This document shows positions 1 to 6,631 of a DNA stretch of 49,282 bases, piece after piece. The stretch lies in contig JABGXP010000007.1 in the NCBI GenBank assembly GCA_018675685.1, forward strand, positions 1-49,282. The letters are read 5' to 3'. The DNA is from a bacterium (GTDB lineage: Bacteria; Patescibacteriota; Minisyncoccia; Moranbacterales; DUUL01). Made by a program: the position numbers and the translations under genes. Each line of letters begins with the position of its first letter. The first letter of the stretch is position 1. Below the pieces are notes generated by a model. The model had not been told where the DNA came from. It searched no databases and worked only from the letters and a program-made list of their open reading frames with translations.

Positions 1-1
1 T

Positions 2-1132
2 AGTACCACTGTGGCATTCGGTGATGCAGAACTACAAATGGCTGGAATTAATAAAAATCACTTTATTGTGGGCGCATTAAAAGTCTTTATCCCATATGCT
101 GCTTGTATTTATATGTTATTTTACGGATTTGATCTTTCTAAAAAAATGGCCTCACAAGCTGGAAATGGTGCAAGCTGGGCCCTAGGGAAGGCTGGAGGAG
201 CAGGCAAGGGTCTAGCTATGGGAATAGGCAAGGGAGCTGCATTCGGTTTAACTGCTGGCTACGGATTTGGCTACGGAAAGGCGGCCTATGGTAATGTGAA
301 AGAGAGTGTGCAAAAGAATTTAGCAGCCGGAGCTCTTCAGAAGAAAGCAGTCATGCCTTTTGGAAACGTTGATCGAAAGAAGCATAATTCAGGTTTAGTA
401 GATGAGGAGACTAAGAAGTGGGATGACAAAGGAGTTCCTTCTAAGGAAGAATTGAAAAAAATTATGGACTCAAAGCCTTCAGCAGCTAAAACAATAGGTA
501 ATGTCGCTGGATTATCAGAAACCAGATCACAGGGAGAAGCTAGGAGGAAAGCTGCTGCTATTAAATTAGCAGAAGGTGGAAATTTAAAAGCAGCTGATGG
601 AAGTTATGGTAGGGCAGAGGCAATGTTTAAAAATGACCCAAGGAATTTGGAAAAATTTCGAAAAGCTTCAGAGAAAAAAAGCAGGAAGGAGATGATAGAA
701 CATGACTTTAGTAAAAATAAAGCAGGTCTAATAGAAGATGTTGTACTTGCAGAAAACTCAAAAAGGGAGGCACCAATGGATCAATCAACGGAAGATTCCT
801 TCAGAAGAGTACAAGCAGAAAAAATCGCAAAACAAAAGTCCTATAACGATCAATTGCAAAAAATGAAATTAACTGAAATCACTGACCAACCAGCTGAATT
901 TTTAGAGCAAGAAGAGGTAAAAAATTATATGAAGAAAAACACTGGAACTGGAAATGAAACTGAAGGAAATAGAAAAAAGTTTAATGTCGCTCAAATCAGA
1001 AAACATGCAGCAGAAAACCTGGATGGTACTAGGCAAAAAGCCTTGGCTGAGGCGGGATACTTTGCTCCAGCAGCAGCAGCACCAGCAACCGCTGAAGAAG
1101 AAGAAGCAGCATTGAGAGATATGAATAGCTAA
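2..1132 (+). CDS. VirB6/TrbL-like membrane protein, C-terminal part (5' partial)
   Basis: The frame is open to the left edge of the window, so the GTG at 11 is probably internal and the gene is truncated by the window. What remains is one hydrophobic segment (about residues 16-45 counted from 11), a Gly/Ala-rich amphipathic stretch (about 48-95) and a long charged, helical Lys/Glu-rich tail ending in Ala-rich sequence. A polytopic membrane core followed by a long charged cytoplasmic tail is typical of VirB6/TrbL-like channel proteins in the type IV secretion-like loci of candidate-phyla bacteria. No catalytic motif is visible. The assignment rests mainly on context: PrgI, a TraC-like protein and VirB4 follow on the same strand. 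It could also be another polytopic component. Confidence 0.6.
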   Translation, partial: STTVAFGDAELQMAGINKNHFIVGALKVFIPYAACIYMLFYGFDLSKKMASQAGNGASWALGKAGGAGKGLAMGIGKGAAFGLTAGYGFGYGKAAYGNVKESVQKNLAAGALQKKAVMPFGNVDRKKHNSGLVDEETKKWDDKGVPSKEELKKIMDSKPSAAKTIGNVAGLSETRSQGEARRKAAAIKLAEGGNLKAADGSYGRAEAMFKNDPRNLEKFRKASEKKSRKEMIEHDFSKNKAGLIEDVVLAENSKREAPMDQSTEDSFRRVQAEKIAKQKSYNDQLQKMKLTEITDQPAEFLEQEEVKNYMKKNTGTGNETEGNRKKFNVAQIRKHAAENLDGTRQKALAEAGYFAPAAAAPATAEEEEAALRDMNS

Positions 1133-1148
1133 AACAAAAAAACAAAAA

Positions 1149-2099
1149 ATGTCAGATAAAGGAGAAAGATTATTGAAAATCCAAGCTTGTCCGATGAGTG
1201 CAAGTGTGCATTGGGATCCTAAAGATGATAGCAAGAGTGATATTAAAGAGTGGTATGAGATCTATAATAAGTTACCATATCAGGTTAAAATAGGGTTGAT
1301 TGATGAAGAAACGGAACAACGGATAATTGAAATTGCCAAGAAATATAAGATATATAAAATAGGGGAGCTAGGCGAAATTTCTAGAATTATTAGAGACTCT
1401 TTTGTTACCAATACATTCAGCGCTGGTATTGTGCAAAAAAGAATTATTCAAAAATTGAAAGCAAACGAAGCTCAAGCAAAAGAGCTATTTATAGAACTAA
1501 TTCAATTAAGAGGTGAAATTGCGAGTGTGGATGAGGATGAGATGGAACTGAAGACAGAAAAACTCCCAATAATAACTGCACTTAAAAAATTCCCCAAGCT
1601 TAACGAGCAGCAATTAAGTGAAAGAAAGATTAAAATCCAAGGAGATGATAAGTTCAGAAAATCAACGATTAAAAACTGGCTCGATGACTATACTCTTCAA
1701 AAAGGAGCTCAATCACACAATAACCTAGAGAGAAGTGATTATGTTTTCAATTCGGAGAATGTTAATAGACTTTCATTCCATGAAAAAAGAGCACTTTCAT
1801 TGATCTTAGAATCATATGATGAAGATACTGATTTAAATATCAATATTAACAAAAAAGAAGTTTTATTCAATGCACTTGACGACGAGTCAATGGAGGTCTT
1901 AAGGGAGGGTCTGCAAAAAAAAGAGAACCCCACTGAAAGCAAAGAAGTTCTAAAAAGCGGTATCTTAGGAGACTTTCCTGTTTCGGGAATAGAAGGAGTG
2001 AAGATTGAAAAAAAAGTGAAAAAAGAAAACATAGTGAAGAAAGATGATATAGAAGAAAGGGGACAATCAAAACACATTGTTAACCTGAAAGATATTTAA
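1149..2099 (+). CDS. Unknown soluble protein of the type IV secretion-like locus
   Basis: This 316-aa protein has no signal peptide or membrane segment. The N-terminal two thirds (about residues 1-250) looks like a mostly helical globular domain. The C-terminal 60 residues are low-complexity and Lys/Glu-rich. I do not recognise the family. It starts 16 nt after the preceding stop with a weak ribosome-binding site, and 17 nt separate it from the PrgI gene, so it is almost certainly part of the same transcript. A cytoplasmic accessory subunit of the machine or a substrate-handling factor are guesses from position only. Confidence 0.75.
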   Translation: MSDKGERLLKIQACPMSASVHWDPKDDSKSDIKEWYEIYNKLPYQVKIGLIDEETEQRIIEIAKKYKIYKIGELGEISRIIRDSFVTNTFSAGIVQKRIIQKLKANEAQAKELFIELIQLRGEIASVDEDEMELKTEKLPIITALKKFPKLNEQQLSERKIKIQGDDKFRKSTIKNWLDDYTLQKGAQSHNNLERSDYVFNSENVNRLSFHEKRALSLILESYDEDTDLNININKKEVLFNALDDESMEVLREGLQKKENPTESKEVLKSGILGDFPVSGIEGVKIEKKVKKENIVKKDDIEERGQSKHIVNLKDI

Positions 2100-2116
2100 C
2101 AACTATAGAAAGTTAG

Positions 2117-2533
2117 ATGAATTTTAATGTGCCACAATATATTGAAGTTGAGGACAAAATTGCTTTTCAGCTAACACTTAAACAGTTGGGTTGGTTGGCT
2201 CTTGGGGGGGTGGGTTTATTTTTTCTATGGCAATTGGATTCAACACCAGCCTTGATAATAATTGGCTTTCCAATAGTTTTGTTATCGCTCGCATTTACTT
2301 TTTATAAGCCAGCTGGGATGACATTTATGCAATTTACATTAAATGGAATTTTTTACTTATTCAAACCCAAAGTTTTAACTTGGCACAGAGAAGTAAAAAC
2401 TCAAGGAAATAGGAAGCCCAGAAAATTAACAGAGAAAAAACAAAAAGCTTCAATTAATAGGTATGTAAAAGAGAAGACCTTGAAAAGTTCAAAAAGCTTA
2501 GCAGATTTGTTGGATAAAAATAGTAAGATTTGA
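2117..2533 (+). CDS. PrgI family membrane protein
   Basis: This 138-aa protein has the PrgI layout. A short N-terminal segment (MNFNVPQYIEVEDKI) leads into two adjacent transmembrane helices (about residues 22-62), followed by a basic cytoplasmic tail in which FLFKPKVLTWHRE resembles the conserved PrgI motif. PrgI proteins are VirB3-like partners of the VirB4 ATPase in Gram-positive and monoderm conjugation systems. The gene lies directly upstream of a TraC-like protein and VirB4, the usual order. The tail after residue 90 is Lys-rich and probably disordered. Confidence 0.85.
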   Translation: MNFNVPQYIEVEDKIAFQLTLKQLGWLALGGVGLFFLWQLDSTPALIIIGFPIVLLSLAFTFYKPAGMTFMQFTLNGIFYLFKPKVLTWHREVKTQGNRKPRKLTEKKQKASINRYVKEKTLKSSKSLADLLDKNSKI

Positions 2534-2551
2534 TTATTAAACTTTAGTTTT

Positions 2552-3217
2552 ATGGCGGGAATAGGAGTTGCTAGTATGCAAGAACAATTAAATGTTTCTG
2601 AAATCAAGGACGGTGTTGTTGTTGTTAAAGATGGATCTTTAAGGTCCGTGTTGGCAGTTTCGTCGATTAACTTTGATTTAAAATCAAGCACTGAGCAAGA
2701 GGCAATTATTTTTGCGTATCAAAGATTTTTGAATTCTTTGGATTTCCCCATACAAATCGTTATTTCAACTAGAAAATTTGACATTAAGCCATATCTAGAG
2801 ATGCTCGAGAGAAAAAAGGACACTGAAAGAAATACACTTCTGAGGAATCAAATCGATGATTACGTGCATTTTGTTAGTGAGTTGGTCAATGTTTCAAATA
2901 TTATGTCTAAATTGTTTTATATAGTAATTCCTTTTTATGCAATAGAATCAAAAAAAGAAGGATTTTTTAGCAAGATGTTGGCAAAATTAACACCAAGAAA
3001 AGTTGTTTATCAAGAAAGGGAAAAATTCGAAACATATAAAAATCAACTATTTCAAAGAGTCGAAGAAGTCAAGGAGTCACTTTCAGGAAGTGGTGTGAGG
3101 GTTGTTTCTTTGAACACTCAAGAATTAATAGAAATGTATTATAATTGTTATAATCCATCAGAATTTGAACATGTTGCTGTTCCTACGCTGGAAGACTTAA
3201 ATCTTGAAAGAGGATAA
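2552..3217 (+). CDS. TraC-like domain protein (VirB4 N-domain partner)
   Basis: This 221-aa protein begins with a beta-rich module (EIKDGVVVVKDGSLRSVL) followed by a helical region. That pattern is seen in TraC-like proteins found immediately upstream of VirB4 in candidate-phyla genomes, where the VirB4 N-terminal domain is split or duplicated. No Walker motifs are present, so it is not itself an ATPase. It contains a hydrophobic segment near residues 125-135 and a basic stretch after it. The ATG at 2552 is used; an in-frame ATG at 2576 is an alternative. Only 14 nt separate it from virB4. Confidence 0.7.
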   Translation: MAGIGVASMQEQLNVSEIKDGVVVVKDGSLRSVLAVSSINFDLKSSTEQEAIIFAYQRFLNSLDFPIQIVISTRKFDIKPYLEMLERKKDTERNTLLRNQIDDYVHFVSELVNVSNIMSKLFYIVIPFYAIESKKEGFFSKMLAKLTPRKVVYQEREKFETYKNQLFQRVEEVKESLSGSGVRVVSLNTQELIEMYYNCYNPSEFEHVAVPTLEDLNLERG

Positions 3218-3231
3218 TAAAAAATAAAAAT

Positions 3232-5094
3232 ATGCCAGGCTTACCTAAATTTGGAAAAAAGAAAGACGATAAAAAAGCAGCTAAAAAAGTTGCGACTCCA
3301 CCACCAGTTGATTTTAACGCTGAGGTTTCGGATGATTTATTAGCAAAAGAGAGACTTTACCAAGAAGGTTTAGCTCGAGTTGTTGATCTAATCTCACCTT
3401 CTGCTTTTGGGGTTTCGAGTTCTAATCTGCAGATAGGAGACACTTTCTGTAGAACTCTTTTTGTGGCTGCTTACCCAAGAGCACTTGCTATGGGCTGGAT
3501 GAATCCAGTAATTGGAATTGATCTGCCTTTGGATATCTCAATGTTTATTTATCCTGTTGACACAGGGACTATTTTAAAAAAGTTAAGAAAAAAAGTCACC
3601 CAAATTCAATCAGAGTTAAACATTGAATCAGAGAAAGGTCTAACCAGAGATCCTATTTTGGAGATGGCTTATAGCAATGTAGAGACCCTAAGAGACCAAT
3701 TACAAGAAGGGGCTGAGAGATTTTTCAAATTTAGCCTTTATTTTAATATATTTGGAGAGACAAAAGAGGTTTTAGACAGAAATACAATAATGCTAGAATC
3801 TTTATTGAATGCTCGTTCAGTGTATACGAAGAGAGCTATTTTTAGGATGAAGGAAGGTTTTGTTTCTACTATTCCGCTGGGAGTGGACAAGTTAATAAAT
3901 GGAAATGCATTGAACACTTCGCCACTTTCGACAACATTCCCCTTTGTTTCAGCTGATGTGACCTCAAATCAAGGTATTTTATATGGAATAAATAGACATA
4001 ATAACTCACTGATTTTATTCGATCGTTTTTCTATGGAAAACGCTAATATGGTTGTTTTTGCTAAATCTGGAGCTGGAAAAAGTTATACCGTTAAATTGGA
4101 AATTCTACGCTCGATGATGTTAGGGTCAAGCGCTGTTATTATTGATCCAGAGGATGAATATAAATATCTCGCAGAGACAGTAGGAGGAGCTTATTTAAGA
4201 ATTTCCCTAAACACAGACAATCATATAAATCCTTTCGATTTATCAATAGAGGAAGGAATGGAGGTAGAGGACGTCATAAGAAGTACTATCGCGGGGCTTT
4301 TGGGATTGTTGAAATTAATGTTAGGAACATTAACACCAGAGGAGGAGTCCATTCTTGAACAAGCTATTCGTGAAACATATGCAATTAGAGATATTACGGA
4401 GGACACCCCATTGGATGACCTGAAAAAGAGAACCACGCCGGTGCTATCTGACCTGTATCAAGTATTGTCTAATATGAAGGGTGTTGAAGATATTACAATC
4501 CGACTAGAGAAATATACCAAAGGAATTTTCTCGGGATTTTTGAACAATCGAACTAATATTTCACTGGATAATCAGTTAGTAGTTTTTAATATCAGAGATT
4601 TAGAAGAGGAGTTGCGCCCGATGGCCATGTATATGATCTTGAATTATATCTGGAGGGAAGTTAGAGTTAACGTGAAGAAGCGTTTGATTGTTGTGGATGA
4701 GGCCTGGAGAATGATGGAACATGATGAAGCAGCAAGGTTTTTATTTATGGTTGCTAAGAGGATTAGGAAATATTATGGCGGGCTAACAACAATAACACAG
4801 GATATTTCTGATTTCATGTCTTCTAAGTATGGTAAACCGATTGTGTCTAATTCATCTATTCAAATGTTAATGAAGCAGTCACAATCAGCAATCGATGTTA
4901 TTGCTGACACGTTCTACTTAACAGATAGAGAGAAATATTTATTGATGGATTGTGGTGTAGGTGAAGGGATTTTTTTCGCTGGTTTAAAAAGGGCAGCTAT
5001 ACAAGTAATAGCCTCTTATGACGAAGATAAGATTATTACTACAAATCCTGCGCAAAGAATTGAAATTGAAAAAGAAGAAGAAGAGGACAATTAG
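3232..5094 (+). CDS. virB4: VirB4 family type IV secretion ATPase
   Basis: This 620-aa protein is the motor ATPase that energises assembly and transport in type IV secretion systems. The Walker A motif is FAKSGAGKS with K283 and S284. The Walker B is RLIVVDEAWR with D489-E490. The downstream ITQDISDF and the LTDREKYLL segment match the conserved VirB4/TraC C-terminal region. The N-terminal 30 residues are Lys-rich and no membrane segment is apparent, so it should be cytoplasmic and bound through the PrgI and TraC-like neighbours. Length and motif spacing look complete. No VirD4 coupling protein is in the window. Confidence 0.93.
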   Translation: MPGLPKFGKKKDDKKAAKKVATPPPVDFNAEVSDDLLAKERLYQEGLARVVDLISPSAFGVSSSNLQIGDTFCRTLFVAAYPRALAMGWMNPVIGIDLPLDISMFIYPVDTGTILKKLRKKVTQIQSELNIESEKGLTRDPILEMAYSNVETLRDQLQEGAERFFKFSLYFNIFGETKEVLDRNTIMLESLLNARSVYTKRAIFRMKEGFVSTIPLGVDKLINGNALNTSPLSTTFPFVSADVTSNQGILYGINRHNNSLILFDRFSMENANMVVFAKSGAGKSYTVKLEILRSMMLGSSAVIIDPEDEYKYLAETVGGAYLRISLNTDNHINPFDLSIEEGMEVEDVIRSTIAGLLGLLKLMLGTLTPEEESILEQAIRETYAIRDITEDTPLDDLKKRTTPVLSDLYQVLSNMKGVEDITIRLEKYTKGIFSGFLNNRTNISLDNQLVVFNIRDLEEELRPMAMYMILNYIWREVRVNVKKRLIVVDEAWRMMEHDEAARFLFMVAKRIRKYYGGLTTITQDISDFMSSKYGKPIVSNSSIQMLMKQSQSAIDVIADTFYLTDREKYLLMDCGVGEGIFFAGLKRAAIQVIASYDEDKIITTNPAQRIEIEKEEEEDN

Positions 5095-5140
5095 CTAAAG
5101 AAATTAAACGGGGTGTTTATAGTAGTTAACTATCTTGGGT

Positions 5141-5929
5141 ATGTCTGAAAAAGAAAAAATGACCAGACAAATAGATGCATCAAAAAACAATCCTACAAAA
5201 GGAGTTTCTTTAGGTATCTCAAGTAAGCAAGAACAAGGCAGGCAACCAACAAAACCGATGCAACCAAGACAACCAAGTCAGCCGATGCAACCAAGACAAC
5301 CAATGCAGCCAAGGCAACCGAGTCAGCCGAGTCAGCCAATGCAACCGAGTCAGCCGAGTCAGCCAATGCAACCAACAAAACCAACAGAAAATAAACTAAG
5401 CGAAAGTTCTTCTCCCAAGAAAGCTGCAGAAAAGCAAAAATATAACACTTTGCAACAAAACAGAATTAAAGACAAGAAAAGAGCAATGCGTTCTAGTGCT
5501 ACCACAAAAAGCAAAAGAAGGGCTGGCATGGTATCCAGTAAAAGAAGAAGGAAAAAAGGAAGAATAGGTGCAAGCCCAGACACTGCGATGGCTGCAGCAA
5601 CTGCTTATAAAGAAATCAACCCTTCAGAGGATGCAGCGCATATAGTTGTAATTATGATATCCCTCGGGGCTGATATTGGAACATTTATCCCAATTTTTAA
5701 TTTCATAGTCACTCCTTTAGCAGCAATGACTATTTGGATTGTTTATTTGTTGGGAGGGCACTTGAAAAAAAGAATCGGACGCAAGGCTGTTGTTTCTGGA
5801 CTAGGATATGCAGTTGAACTTATACCAATGGCTTCTGCACTCCCGGCTTTTACTCTTGTTGCTGTAATAAACTATGGAATGTGGCTAACTGAAAAGAGAC
5901 TTATAAAAATGCAAAATAACGAGATATGA
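5141..5929 (+). CDS. Pro/Gln-repeat basic membrane protein
   Basis: The ATG at 5141 is preferred over an in-frame TTG at 5135. The 262-aa product has three parts. Residues about 38-85 are a degenerate MQPRQPSQP/MQPSQP repeat. Residues about 90-150 are very basic (KRRAGMVSSKRRRKKGR). The C-terminal 110 residues hold two or three hydrophobic segments. The repeat is encoded by near-identical DNA and is likely to vary in length. The basic region could bind nucleic acid or phospholipid headgroups, but this is inference. No family is recognised. It lies between virB4 and a CPBP-like gene, with which it overlaps by four bases. Confidence 0.75.
   Translation: MSEKEKMTRQIDASKNNPTKGVSLGISSKQEQGRQPTKPMQPRQPSQPMQPRQPMQPRQPSQPSQPMQPSQPSQPMQPTKPTENKLSESSSPKKAAEKQKYNTLQQNRIKDKKRAMRSSATTKSKRRAGMVSSKRRRKKGRIGASPDTAMAAATAYKEINPSEDAAHIVVIMISLGADIGTFIPIFNFIVTPLAAMTIWIVYLLGGHLKKRIGRKAVVSGLGYAVELIPMASALPAFTLVAVINYGMWLTEKRLIKMQNNEI
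5252..5384 (+). repeat. Degenerate tandem repeat coding for MQPRQPSQP units
   Basis: Units related to atgcaaccaagacaacca and agtcagccg repeat head to tail inside the Pro/Gln-rich protein. The copies are nearly identical at the DNA level, as expected for recent slippage or unequal recombination. Confidence 0.85.
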
Positions 5930-6609
5930 AAATTAAGAAAAGTTCAAAGAAGGATAGATTTTTATTGTTAGTAACTCTAGTGAATTTAGTTCTAGTAATT
6001 TTTTTAACAAACCTTTTTTTGGAAGACGTTAGAGCTGGAGGGGTGTTAGAGTGGATGGTAATTTCAATTTTTTTCCTTTTCGTGTCACCACTTTTTATTA
6101 TTAAGAAAATATTTGAAGAAAAACCAAAAGATTATTTCCTGCAAATAAGTCTGAATGTAAAGGATGTTATCTTTTCTTTGTGGATGATAGTTATTTTTAT
6201 TGCAGTGACGAGTGTTTTTGTGGTAAAATTAGACTGGCAAGATAGTTTAAGAGTTTCTTCTTGGGTGATTGCAAAAGATGTAAAATTGATGTTGTTTGTT
6301 AATCTCCTGATTGTGCCCATTGTCGTTTTCTCAAAAGAATTCTTTTTTCGAGGATTCGTAATGAAAAGGTTAATGCCAATTGTTGGTGTTGCTGGCGCTA
6401 TCGTAACACAGGCTCTTTTATTTTTGGTATATGAGCTAGGGACAGGAGGAATGATTTCTTGGAAAAGTATGGTTTTAATCTTGATTCCTAATTTGTGTTT
6501 TGGGATCATAGCATACAAAAACAAATCAATTCTCATTTCAACAATACTTCACTGGGTGTATTTGTTGACCATAGATATTTATTTTTATTATCAATTTATA
6601 TTATCATAG
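5926..6609 (+). CDS. CPBP-like (CAAX/bacteriocin-processing) membrane protein with altered active site
   Basis: This 227-aa protein has about six hydrophobic segments and the general CPBP/ABI intramembrane protease layout. The first motif, normally EExxxR, reads KEFFFRG (K137, E138, R142), so the first Glu is replaced by Lys. The second, normally FxxxH, reads FLVYE (F166, E170), with Glu in place of His. The last conserved positions may be N189 and H209. The substitutions suggest loss of proteolysis or a changed chemistry; the family assignment itself is moderately sure. The start overlaps the upstream stop as ATGA, so it is translationally coupled to the repeat protein and belongs to the secretion locus operon. 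Confidence 0.65.
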   Translation: MKIKKSSKKDRFLLLVTLVNLVLVIFLTNLFLEDVRAGGVLEWMVISIFFLFVSPLFIIKKIFEEKPKDYFLQISLNVKDVIFSLWMIVIFIAVTSVFVVKLDWQDSLRVSSWVIAKDVKLMLFVNLLIVPIVVFSKEFFFRGFVMKRLMPIVGVAGAIVTQALLFLVYELGTGGMISWKSMVLILIPNLCFGIIAYKNKSILISTILHWVYLLTIDIYFYYQFILS

Positions 6610-6631
6610 CGATTTCTAACAAAAACAAATC

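Noticed and set aside
902-1234. Minus-strand open frame of 110 codons
   Set aside because: It is antisense to the first gene and crosses into the next, and its product is Cys/Phe-rich low-complexity sequence from the complement of Lys/Glu codons.
5252-5384. CRISPR-like array
   Set aside because: The repeats are in frame, short and without unique spacers; they encode a Pro/Gln-rich protein segment.
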